Assembly: GCA_021850505.1 (NCBI GenBank) | Contig: JAJZLW010000052.1 | Location: 1-11,021 of the forward strand | Direction of reading: 5' to 3' | DNA: 11,021 nucleotides | Source: Thermoplasmata archaeon | GTDB lineage: Archaea; Thermoplasmatota; Thermoplasmata; Thermoplasmatales; Thermoplasmataceae | Shown here: piece after piece, positions 1-7,030 of the stretch | Numbering within the stretch: the stretch's first letter is position 1 | Layout: the number at the start of each line of letters is the position of its first letter | Position numbers and translations under genes: made by a program | Notes under the pieces: model-generated | Seen by the model: only the letters and a program-made list of their open reading frames with translations | What the model was told of the DNA's origin: nothing | Databases searched by the model: none

Positions 1-1344
1 GATCCCCCTGGGAGAGTCGTTGGAGGAAAAGTCTTAATCGACGGTTTCAACATATTTGCGGACATTGACCAGGTGGCCAGGATAAAAGTAAAATCTGAAA
101 CTGATGTGAAGATAAAACGAAATAAAAGGGCCTTTAAAAGGCACAATTTCATTCTTTCAAAGATAAGAGGAAAGAAAGCAGGTATGATTTTCCAGGAGCC
201 ATCTCTTGCATTGAACCCTGTGCTGAGATCAGGTGACCAGATAACTGAAAATATTTTACTACACAATAAAGCAGAGATTGCAGATTCTCTTATTAATAGG
301 GCTAATCTTTCTTTAGACGATGTTAAAAAGTTGGTCGATGAAGTCGGGGGAAATAGATCTGAAATAAAACAGATAATTAACTCATGGTGCAGAATTAACG
401 CGCTGAGTGACCTCGAATCTCAGATCATATCAATTTTTCAAAATTATTCTGATCCTAATGAGGCCGAACGGGAGATCGTAACCCTGATTAAGTCAGGCCT
501 CCTGTCTGTAGATAAGGAAATATTGATAGAGGCAAGGGATTATTACCGCTATAAGGAACAGATAGAATCTCTGGATCTTCGAAGATATGCTGCGAATGAG
601 AATCTTGACGAAGTGGCCCTGAGAAAGATAGACGAGGAGCATACAAGCCTCGTGCAGAAATATGGTGCCCGTTTTCATTCTTACGAATTGAAGAGGGTAT
701 TTACAAAGAGAAAAGTAGAAAAGGTATTTAAAACAGAAGCCACACGGAGGGCGAAAGAACTTCTTACACTTGTCAGCCTTCCCGATCCTGATAGGATATT
801 GCGCTCCTATCCACACGAACTCAGTGGTGGAATGCAGCAGAGACTTATGATAGCAATAGCTCTGGCATCAAATCCAAAGTTATTAATTGCAGACGAACCG
901 ACAACCGCCCTGGATGTAACCACACAGGCCCAGATACTGCGCCTGCTTAGAAACTTGAATAAGATAGTCGGGGCATCAATACTGTTCATAACACATGATT
1001 TGGCTGTAATTGCAGAAATGTGTAACAGGGTGGCCGTAATGTATGCTGGGAGCATTGTGGAACAGGGGGAGGTATTGGATATATTTGACAATCCAAAGCA
1101 CCCTTACACCGTGGGTCTTCTTGGAGCAATCCCAACACCAAGCGTTAAATCACATGAGGGGGTAAGTCTTCACACAATCCCTGGAAATGTTCCAAATCTT
1201 ATAACACCACCAAAGGGTTGCAGGTTCCATCCACGATGCAGTTTTGCTATGCCCGTGTGTTCTGAATCAAAGCCAAAGCTTGTCGATCTAGAGGGTGATC
1301 ACAAAGTTGCATGTTTCTTATATTCTTCTGAGGTTGAGGCCTAA
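1..1344 (+). CDS. oppD: Peptide ABC transporter ATPase, OppD/DppD type, 5'-truncated by window edge
   Basis: This is the ATP-hydrolysing subunit of a peptide importer, acting on the cytoplasmic face of the membrane. The reading frame is open from base 1, so the true start and the Walker A motif lie off the left edge; the GTG at 73 is only an internal codon. Numbering from that GTG, the visible parts are the Q-loop (FQEP, Gln41), the signature LSGGM at 250-254, Walker B LLIADEP near 270-276, the TALD D-loop and the switch His308 in ITHD. The C-terminal OppD/DppD extension has the cysteine set C383-x5-C389-x6-C396-x17-C414, a pattern associated with a Fe-S cluster in this family. Q-loop to signature is about 210 residues instead of about 60, so roughly 150 extra, charged, probably helical residues sit in the helical subdomain. 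It ends in TAATG, overlapping the next gene by one base. Family assignment is firm; the peptide substrate is inferred. Confidence 0.93.
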   Translation, partial: DPPGRVVGGKVLIDGFNIFADIDQVARIKVKSETDVKIKRNKRAFKRHNFILSKIRGKKAGMIFQEPSLALNPVLRSGDQITENILLHNKAEIADSLINRANLSLDDVKKLVDEVGGNRSEIKQIINSWCRINALSDLESQIISIFQNYSDPNEAEREIVTLIKSGLLSVDKEILIEARDYYRYKEQIESLDLRRYAANENLDEVALRKIDEEHTSLVQKYGARFHSYELKRVFTKRKVEKVFKTEATRRAKELLTLVSLPDPDRILRSYPHELSGGMQQRLMIAIALASNPKLLIADEPTTALDVTTQAQILRLLRNLNKIVGASILFITHDLAVIAEMCNRVAVMYAGSIVEQGEVLDIFDNPKHPYTVGLLGAIPTPSVKSHEGVSLHTIPGNVPNLITPPKGCRFHPRCSFAMPVCSESKPKLVDLEGDHKVACFLYSSEVEA

Positions 1345-2804
1345 TGGATTCTACAAATGCAAGTGAAGCACCGCTGTTATACGTTTCCCATGTGAAGAAA
1401 TACTTTGATATAACTTCACTCTTCAGAAATGTTGGAAAGGTAAGGGCAGTTGACGATGTGACCTTTAGACTGAACAGTGGTGAAACTTTAGGAATTGTTG
1501 GCGAAACCGGGTGCGGTAAAACAACCCTTGGCAGGACCATTCTGCAGCTTATTCCCGCTACTGAAGGTAATATTTATTTTGACCTTGACGCACCTCTTAT
1601 GCATAAGATCATAGAACTAGAGGAAAGTGCATATGCTGCGGGTAATGTAGAAAAGACTGTAAACTCCAGGAAAGATCTGAATTCATTACTTGAGGAACTG
1701 AAACCTTTAAGGTCGAAATATTCGCTTACTCAAATCGGTAGATCTGAACTAAAGAGAACAAGAGCAAAGATGCAGCCTGTTTTCCAGGACCCTTTCAGCT
1801 CGCTCGATCCCAGGCTTCTGGTCAAAGACATAATAGCTGAGCCGATGCGATATCTCACTAACATGGATGAGCAGCAAATTGAGAACCGATTGTATGAATT
1901 AATAGACAGGATAGGCCTCAGTGAGGACCATCTTTACAGATTCCCCCATGAATTCAGCGGGGGACAGAGGCAGAGAATAGGTATAGCAAGGGCTATAAGT
2001 ATTAAACCAAAGCTCCTGATACTGGATGAGCCCACCTCCGCTCTTGATGTGTCTGTTCAAGCTCAGATACTGAATATGCTCAGTGAAATCAGGAGAGATA
2101 TGAACATCGCTTCCCTTTTCATATCTCATCATCTGAATGTAGTGGAAATAATGTCAGACAGGGTTGCGGTGATGTATCTGGGTAAAATAGTTGAACTTAC
2201 AAGCACTGAAAAGATATTCAAAAACATGCTTCATCCATATACGAAAGCATTGCTTTCAGCTATTCCAAGTCATGATCCCAGGTTAAAGAAGGAAGTGATC
2301 CTACTTGAGGGTGAAATGCCAAGCCCTGCCTCTCCACCCACTGGTTGTCATTTTCACACAAGATGCAGGGAGGTTCTCATCAATTGTGGATGGTCACCAC
2401 AGGATCTTTCTGTTCATGTTTCAGAAATGTTTGAAAGAACCAGGAATCCAGAGGCAAGAGATTTTCCACCAGTTATGAAGATCGAAATTGATAACCCAGG
2501 ATTATACCTTGATCTTCAATTAGGACAGGCTGTTTCAAACAAAGACACAGTGCTTGATCTTCTGGACAGACTGATTAAAAAGGAGCAATCTAAGCCTAAT
2601 GGAATAAGATTCCGTGCAATATCTAAATATGAATTTGTCGGCGATTCAACTATCCGGATAAACCTTAGGAAATTTGACGTTCCAACTCTCAAGGAGTACA
2701 GCAAGGACCACTATGTATCATGTCTAATTTATGAAAAGCATAAACAAAAGGACAGTTCACAAATATTAGAACCGATTATGAACGAGACAGATGAGCAGAA
2801 TTGA
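1344..2804 (+). CDS. oppF: Peptide ABC transporter ATPase, OppF/DppF type, with two large insertions
   Basis: This is the second nucleotide-binding subunit of the same importer, pairing with the preceding OppD-type protein. Motifs: Walker A GETGCGKT at 53-60, Q-loop Gln148, signature FSGGQ 204-208, Walker B LLILDEP 224-230, and switch His262. The usual HDL after the switch is HHL here. The C-terminal oligopeptide-transporter domain starts at HPYTKALL (297-304) and has C335-x5-C341-x6-C348. The fourth expected cysteine, in a HYVSC context like HKVAC of the partner, comes only at 460, so about 95 extra residues are inserted inside the cysteine motif. A further 45 or so extra residues (about 84-139) lie between Walker A and the Q-loop. 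At 486 residues it is well above the usual 320-350. The ATG start shares its A with the upstream TAA and has GAGG-rich sequence just before it, indicating translational coupling. The next gene overlaps its end. Confidence 0.94.
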   Translation: MDSTNASEAPLLYVSHVKKYFDITSLFRNVGKVRAVDDVTFRLNSGETLGIVGETGCGKTTLGRTILQLIPATEGNIYFDLDAPLMHKIIELEESAYAAGNVEKTVNSRKDLNSLLEELKPLRSKYSLTQIGRSELKRTRAKMQPVFQDPFSSLDPRLLVKDIIAEPMRYLTNMDEQQIENRLYELIDRIGLSEDHLYRFPHEFSGGQRQRIGIARAISIKPKLLILDEPTSALDVSVQAQILNMLSEIRRDMNIASLFISHHLNVVEIMSDRVAVMYLGKIVELTSTEKIFKNMLHPYTKALLSAIPSHDPRLKKEVILLEGEMPSPASPPTGCHFHTRCREVLINCGWSPQDLSVHVSEMFERTRNPEARDFPPVMKIEIDNPGLYLDLQLGQAVSNKDTVLDLLDRLIKKEQSKPNGIRFRAISKYEFVGDSTIRINLRKFDVPTLKEYSKDHYVSCLIYEKHKQKDSSQILEPIMNETDEQN

Positions 2805-3108
2805 AATAGTAGACAAGGCGGAAACTCCGGATGATCGATCCTCAAAGGATATGAGCCGGAAAGAGTTTTATTTTTATATCTTCGGTGACCTGGCAAGGGG
2901 ATCCTACATAGTTGGTTCTATGTTCTTTGACCTTATAATAATCCCACAAATTCTAAGCTATGTCCCAAATTACTATTTCCTGCCATCAATTGGGGTAAAA
3001 ATTGGAAGCATCTCAATTCCTGTTTTGTACATAGTCGTTATAGTTTTACTTGTAGCACTAGCATCATTTTTTGAGATTAAGACTTACTTAAAATTATGGC
3101 ACAAATGA
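2791..3108 (+). CDS. Small two-helix membrane protein, function unknown
   Basis: This 105-residue protein is not recognised. It starts 14 bases inside the end of the OppF gene and so probably belongs to the same transcript and is translationally coupled to it. The first 25 residues are polar and charged, followed by two likely membrane spans at about 38-58 (rich in F, I, L) and about 75-95 (nearly all V, I, L). A short loop joins the spans and a basic end follows (KTYLKLWHK). There is no signal peptide cleavage site, no cysteine and no enzyme motif. A second methionine at residue 21 (base 2851) is a possible alternative start. Its position after the transporter ATPases suggests an accessory or small stabilising subunit of the permease complex, but nothing in the sequence proves that. 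It could be an unrelated passenger gene. Confidence 0.72.
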   Translation: MSRIEIVDKAETPDDRSSKDMSRKEFYFYIFGDLARGSYIVGSMFFDLIIIPQILSYVPNYYFLPSIGVKIGSISIPVLYIVVIVLLVALASFFEIKTYLKLWHK

Positions 3109-3250
3109 AATAACAATTGATTAACAGATTACAGAATAAGAAGAGGCCATCTATCACATAAATATGAAAGTCCACGAATTCTAAAAAAATAATATGATTT
3201 TTAAAAAAGAATCAAAAATAGTAAAGGTTTAAAAAATAAAGAAGTAAAAA
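3109..3250. terminator. T-rich convergent terminator region
   Basis: This short AT-rich gap lies between the plus-strand transporter genes and the minus-strand binding-protein gene. Read on the minus strand, the stop codon of the binding protein is followed by four T-runs (complement of 3246-3250, 3231-3236, 3203-3208 and 3183-3189), which is how many archaeal transcripts end. On the plus strand there is a T5 run at 3198-3202. The inverted repeat TGATT (3195-3199) with AATCA (3210-3214) brackets the central T/A runs and could serve both directions. No open reading frame or RNA gene was seen here. Confidence 0.5.
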
Positions 3251-6200
3251 TTATGAAGTGGTGTTGTAGACAACGTAGTTATACATTATCTCCTGACCAC
3301 CGCCTATCATAACATTTTCCTGCCATTTCTGGAGCTGTGTCAGATTTGCGATTGAATCCCATGTCCATATCTGGTTTGCCTGGCCAAGGTAAACCTCCAT
3401 GGTCATGTTAACGCTCAATTCATTCATCTTCTGGAACCAGTGAGCTGCTTCAGCTGCGTTTGTCTCGTTCGCTACTCCCCTGTTATATGCTATAGTTATG
3501 TTGTTAAGTGCATTTGCTTCTGCAAGATCTGGCACAGAACTTGCACCGTATAATTTAGTGGTCAGGCCTGCAACAAATGAAGCGTTCCAGCTGTTGGCGT
3601 TCTGGTATGTGGACGAAGGTGATGGAAGGAACATCGCAGAGAGATAGTCGGTAGGATACGGGTAATCTGGAGCCCATCCACCCCAGCTTATCGGCATTGG
3701 GTCACCCTGTGGAACCGCCCAGGTCAGGAATATGTTTACTTCTGATGTCTGAATTACATCCTGGTGACCACCATCAAGGCCAGGTATAAAGCTCTGTAGC
3801 ATCGAAACCCAGGTTGAAGCTCCCGCCTCATCCGCAGGATCTGCCGATAGGACGAATATTGGAACATCAAGAGCCTTTCCATTGTATAATGGATTAGCGG
3901 AAGTTCCTGTTAATCCCATAGCTGTTCTCATTGGACTGTTCCAGAAATCTGTCCAGTATGCAGATGCTTTGGCTAGATCCGTGTAGGGTACGTTTGCCCC
4001 AACAGCTTTCAGCTGCGATATGTTCTGAGAATCCGGCAGTCCAGGAACCAGCATGCCTGCGTAAGGAACCTGGAAAGTGGCATTGTAAAGGGTGTTTCCA
4101 ATCTGGTCTGCAAAATAATAGGAGTAGTTGTATGCAAATGCCCATGCCAACCTGACGTCGTGGTTCTCAAAGAAGTTTGCAGGAACATTTGCACTCTTAT
4201 CCACGGTGGCGAGCAACGATTCGTCAATGTTAATGTTGAAGTTGTAGAAGTATATCGAAAGTGTGGGGAATGATGAGATTATAACTTTTCCCTGTTTCTG
4301 CAATGCAAGGGTCTGATTCCAGTAGGTTGGTGGAAGTCCCTCAACATCCTGTGCCTGTCCGGATGAAAACTCAAGCCAGGCAGTTGAATCGGATGATGTG
4401 TATTGCATAACAACTGTCTTTGCACTCTGAGCAGCCGGATAGTCTGGTAGACCATGGAAGTTGGGGTTAGCGACCAGAACCACAAACTGCGCTGGAGAAA
4501 CAAGTGATATCTCGTATGGACCGTTTGCATCTATGTGGTTCTGTACGTATGTATTATAGTCATTTCCATTCCCCTCAGCGGTATAGTTCATAAATCCAGA
4601 CGGAGTGAATTGTATTCCGGATCCATGCAGGGTCAACCACTGCGCGCTTTCAACGAAAGTGCCTGATGCGGCAAATAGCTGATATACCAGGGTCGTCGGC
4701 ATAGGTCTGAAGAAGTGTATTGTAAAGGTATTCGTAGTATTATTGTATGCCAGATTCGGCATTATTGCTTGATAAGTAGGTGTGAAACCTGGTGTTGAAT
4801 AGTTGGGGAAGAAATAGCCTGCTATAAGGTAACCACCAGTTCCTGGTGATGAGACTGAAAACAGCATATCTCTCACGATCTCAAAGTATACATCGTAAGC
4901 TGAAATTGTATAACCAAACTGGTCTATTAGTCCAGACCTGATATGATATGTGAAATTTTCACCAGGCGTAACATTGACCTTAACTGGTCCCATGTACTTA
5001 TTCTGGAATGTGTAATTGTACGTGTTTGTATTTATTCCCCCGTTGGAGGTTGTTGGAAGATAAGCTGCAAGTTCAGGTATAAATGATGTAGTACTTGTTC
5101 CATTATATTGATCAAGCTGGAGCAGTGTGTTAGCCAATATTTCATTGCTGGCCGTGTAGAAGGATATAGCAGGATCAAGTGTAGTATATCCGCCAACTGC
5201 ATTTGGAAGGGCGTCAAAGAAAGTAGAGGAAGCTGCCTGGGCAAACGGCGAAACTTTTGCAAATATTGGAACGTCGGTATAAGCAACCGTGGTCTGTGCT
5301 GAAACGTTTGCCACAATTGCCGTGCCTGTGTTAACCGTAGTTGCGGCGTCAACCGTTGATGTAAGTGATACTTTAGCAGCATTAAGATATGTTGCCCAGT
5401 TTGTCACGTTTGTATAGGCAAGGGAAGTGTTAGCGTTATATGTCACATCAGCACCTGACATGTATTCAAGGGTCTGACCAGCTGTATAGTTCAGGGTGCC
5501 TGTTCCAAGAGATAACTGCACTTCAGATGCATTCTCAATGGTGAGGGTGGTAGAATTCTTGAAAGTAGTTACGTTGCCAGCGGCAGCGTAATAAGTACCC
5601 TTGCTTGAAAGATTATACACAGTGCTGCTGGAACCGTAAGTAACGTTTGTATTAGTTCCAACCGTATAGTTAGTTGGTGTTTCAAATGTCAGCTTTGCAT
5701 TATTTGGAAGAACAAGGACCGTGTCGTTAGGATACATGAAAGTGGCCGGGGCAGAATAACTAACATTTGTGTTAGTCATATATGTAAGGTTTGTGTATTT
5801 GTAATTTTGCACCTCGGTGCCATTTAAAAGACCGATGGTTGGAGTGGTATTGACTAATGTTCCATTTGGAAGTGTATAGGAAGTGGTATTGTAGTAAGCA
5901 GTTTGACCAGCAGAATAGTGGGCAGTAGAGGTATTAGTCACTGGAACAACCACTGTAGTTGTGGCCAATGTTCCAACAGTGACATAACTCTGTATTGTAT
6001 AATAGCCTGCAGATAGATCACTGAGTAACAAACTGATTACGCCTTCAGGCAACATAAATCCGCCACCGTTCTGTGAAGTATAAACCAGAGGATAAGGTGT
6101 GGAACTAATCAATGTTGTACCCTTGTATATATTGACTGTGAGGTTGACAACCATGTACATTGGGTTACTTGGTGTAGAATAACTCACCTGGTATGTCAAG

Positions 6201-6739
6201 TTTGCACCGGGCCCAAATATAGCGGGGTTCGTAATCACTGGAGATGAGCTGTTTGCAACAAGTTCACTGAAAGCATAAGAAAGATTGACGAAATTGTCGC
6301 TGCTTGCAGGATAACCTACACTTAGAGGTATCAAGCCATTGAAAGTTGATGACGGGTAATTGATCTGATAGAGAATGTAGTAATTTCCCTGACTGTTATA
6401 CTGGTGAGATACCTTCACACTTGTTGAGTTGGCGTACTTCAAAAATGTAGTAGAACCGTCACCCCACCATACAGTTATATTATTAAACGTACCAGTTGCG
6501 TCTATCGTGAATGAATAAGTATCACCCACAGACAGCGTCTGGGTTACGTTTTCCAACGTCGCGCTGCTTACACTAGGTTTTGCGGGAGCCGGTGCTTTAG
6601 TCGCATATAGGACCGCAAAAGCCGCTGCTATTATTACTAGGGCTACAATGACTGCATAAAATTTCGCCATCGGATTACTTTTTTTTGGCGGAACTATCGC
6701 AGAAGAGCCACTACTACCGGAGGATTTATCATTATCCAT
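3251..6739 (-). CDS. Giant membrane-anchored oligopeptide-binding protein (PKD/Ig - beta-repeat stalk - SBP_bac_5)
   Basis: This 1162-residue surface receptor should capture peptides (or similar solutes) for an ABC importer. Residues 1-25 are polar and serine-rich. A single hydrophobic helix at about 26-47 serves as signal-anchor, with no lipobox cysteine. A proline/alanine linker leads to a PKD-like domain (about 56-145) with WWGDGST and a HQY...GNYY end. An Ig-like beta domain follows at about 150-270, then about 170 residues of short beta-strand repeats (about 275-450). The solute-binding domain fills about 508-1160: YTTLDPA near 518-524, AYDVYFEIVRDML (614-626), DVRLAWAFAYN (861-871) and GWAPDYPYPTDYL (1021-1033) match the extracellular family 5 pattern. 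I count about 43 N-x-S/T sequons and no cysteine. Typical family members are 500-650 residues, so about half the protein is extra. The gene is convergent with the OppD/OppF genes; partnership with them is inferred. Confidence 0.9.
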   Translation of the reverse strand: MDNDKSSGSSGSSAIVPPKKSNPMAKFYAVIVALVIIAAAFAVLYATKAPAPAKPSVSSATLENVTQTLSVGDTYSFTIDATGTFNNITVWWGDGSTTFLKYANSTSVKVSHQYNSQGNYYILYQINYPSSTFNGLIPLSVGYPASSDNFVNLSYAFSELVANSSSPVITNPAIFGPGANLTYQVSYSTPSNPMYMVVNLTVNIYKGTTLISSTPYPLVYTSQNGGGFMLPEGVISLLLSDLSAGYYTIQSYVTVGTLATTTVVVPVTNTSTAHYSAGQTAYYNTTSYTLPNGTLVNTTPTIGLLNGTEVQNYKYTNLTYMTNTNVSYSAPATFMYPNDTVLVLPNNAKLTFETPTNYTVGTNTNVTYGSSSTVYNLSSKGTYYAAAGNVTTFKNSTTLTIENASEVQLSLGTGTLNYTAGQTLEYMSGADVTYNANTSLAYTNVTNWATYLNAAKVSLTSTVDAATTVNTGTAIVANVSAQTTVAYTDVPIFAKVSPFAQAASSTFFDALPNAVGGYTTLDPAISFYTASNEILANTLLQLDQYNGTSTTSFIPELAAYLPTTSNGGINTNTYNYTFQNKYMGPVKVNVTPGENFTYHIRSGLIDQFGYTISAYDVYFEIVRDMLFSVSSPGTGGYLIAGYFFPNYSTPGFTPTYQAIMPNLAYNNTTNTFTIHFFRPMPTTLVYQLFAASGTFVESAQWLTLHGSGIQFTPSGFMNYTAEGNGNDYNTYVQNHIDANGPYEISLVSPAQFVVLVANPNFHGLPDYPAAQSAKTVVMQYTSSDSTAWLEFSSGQAQDVEGLPPTYWNQTLALQKQGKVIISSFPTLSIYFYNFNINIDESLLATVDKSANVPANFFENHDVRLAWAFAYNYSYYFADQIGNTLYNATFQVPYAGMLVPGLPDSQNISQLKAVGANVPYTDLAKASAYWTDFWNSPMRTAMGLTGTSANPLYNGKALDVPIFVLSADPADEAGASTWVSMLQSFIPGLDGGHQDVIQTSEVNIFLTWAVPQGDPMPISWGGWAPDYPYPTDYLSAMFLPSPSSTYQNANSWNASFVAGLTTKLYGASSVPDLAEANALNNITIAYNRGVANETNAAEAAHWFQKMNELSVNMTMEVYLGQANQIWTWDSIANLTQLQKWQENVMIGGGQEIMYNYVVYNTTS
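5408..5794 (-). repeat. Degenerate ~16-residue beta-strand repeats within the binding protein
   Basis: Residues about 316-444 of the binding protein can be split into about eight units of 15-17 residues. Each has two short strands of alternating hydrophobic/aromatic and polar residues, ending in turns rich in N, G, T and S. Examples are TNLTYMTNTNVSYSAPA, STTLTIENASEVQLSLG and TGTLNYTAGQTLEYMSG. The repeats are degenerate and I did not see a matching DNA-level tandem repeat. The pattern suggests a beta-solenoid or fibrous stalk that holds the binding domain away from the membrane. The exact phase and copy number are my reading by eye. Confidence 0.5.
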
Positions 6740-6755
6740 AGTAATTTACCGTTAC

Positions 6756-6779
6756 CCATATTGGAAATATGGTATTTAA
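6756..6779 (-). promoter_or_regulatory. TATA box and adjoining perfect palindrome upstream of the binding-protein gene
   Basis: On the minus strand, TTAAATA (complement of 6773-6779) lies 34-40 bases before the ATG at 6739, giving an expected transcription start near 6750 and a very short leader. Directly downstream is a perfect inverted repeat, CCATATT (6756-6762), a 3-base spacer, and AATATGG (6766-6772). A palindrome between TATA box and start site is a common place for an archaeal repressor operator. The box is convincing by spacing; the operator role is inference. Confidence 0.5.
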
Positions 6780-6933
6780 TGTTAATCCTATCCTGTAAAG
6801 AATAGTACTTAAATGATAAAATCCGAAAAAGGATTTAAGACGCGAAAATTAAAAAAAGCATAATTTATGATTTTGAGTCTTAAGGAAATTGAAAACAGTT
6901 CTATTCTCAAAATAGTAATTTTGTAAGCGAATC

Positions 6934-6942
6934 TATTATATA
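6934..6942 (+). promoter_or_regulatory. Candidate TATA box for dnaG
   Basis: TATTATATA is the best TATA-like element upstream of dnaG. With the usual archaeal distance of about 25 bases, transcription would start near 6962-6966, leaving a leader of about 65 bases before the ATG at 7031. A leadered transcript agrees with the strong ribosome-binding site seen there. The element is AT-rich sequence in an AT-rich gap, so confidence is moderate. Confidence 0.4.
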
Positions 6943-7018
6943 GAGATTAAACATATTAAACCGATGGTGGAAGAAAGAGGAGAAAATAATGTTTCAATTC
7001 AATCCACTGTAATATTAC

Positions 7019-7025
7019 GAGGTGA
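7019..7025 (+). promoter_or_regulatory. Strong ribosome-binding site deciding the dnaG start
   Basis: GAGGTGA is fully complementary to the conserved archaeal 16S rRNA 3' end and sits five bases before ATG 7031. It overlaps the GTG at 7022, so that in-frame GTG cannot be the start. The site fixes the start at 7031. Confidence 0.85.
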
Positions 7026-7030
7026 CAAAC

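Larger units (their letters stand above)
6740..7030. other. Divergent intergenic region between the binding-protein gene and dnaG
   Basis: This 291-base AT-rich gap separates two divergent genes. It holds the binding-protein promoter at its left end and the dnaG promoter and ribosome-binding site at its right end. In the middle are two modest inverted repeats: AAATCC-N6-GGATTT (6819-6836) and ATTTTGAG (6870-6877) with CTCAAAAT (6906-6913). I found no RNA gene. The only coding potential is a 44-codon frame from ATG 6964 that runs into dnaG out of frame. Confidence 0.6.

Noticed and set aside
73..75. GTG at 73 as the start of the OppD-type protein
   Set aside because: The frame is open to base 1 with recognisable ABC sequence (GGKVLIDG), so the GTG is internal and the gene continues off the window.
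493..1091. Minus-strand frames opposite the OppD gene
   Set aside because: They are cysteine- and serine-rich antisense shadows of conserved ABC motifs with no promoter or ribosome-binding site.
3894..5382. Several 70-116 codon open frames on both strands inside the binding-protein gene
   Set aside because: They overlap a long gene with clear domain motifs, have compositions typical of shadow frames (rich in Q, L, H, R), and lack start signals.
3251..6739. The giant protein as an S-layer protein
   Set aside because: The C-terminal 650 residues carry specific SBP_bac_5 motifs (GWAPDYPYPTDYL and others), so a solute receptor is the better call despite the glycoprotein-like front half.
6819..6913. 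Inverted repeats in the middle of the divergent gap as a small RNA or riboswitch
   Set aside because: The stems are 6 and 8 bp in very AT-rich sequence with long or A-rich loops. No conserved aptamer or promoter arrangement supports an RNA gene.
7022..7030. GTG at 7022 as the dnaG start
   Set aside because: It lies inside the GAGGTGA ribosome-binding site that serves ATG 7031, and the conserved protein begins with MNVDPN at 7031.
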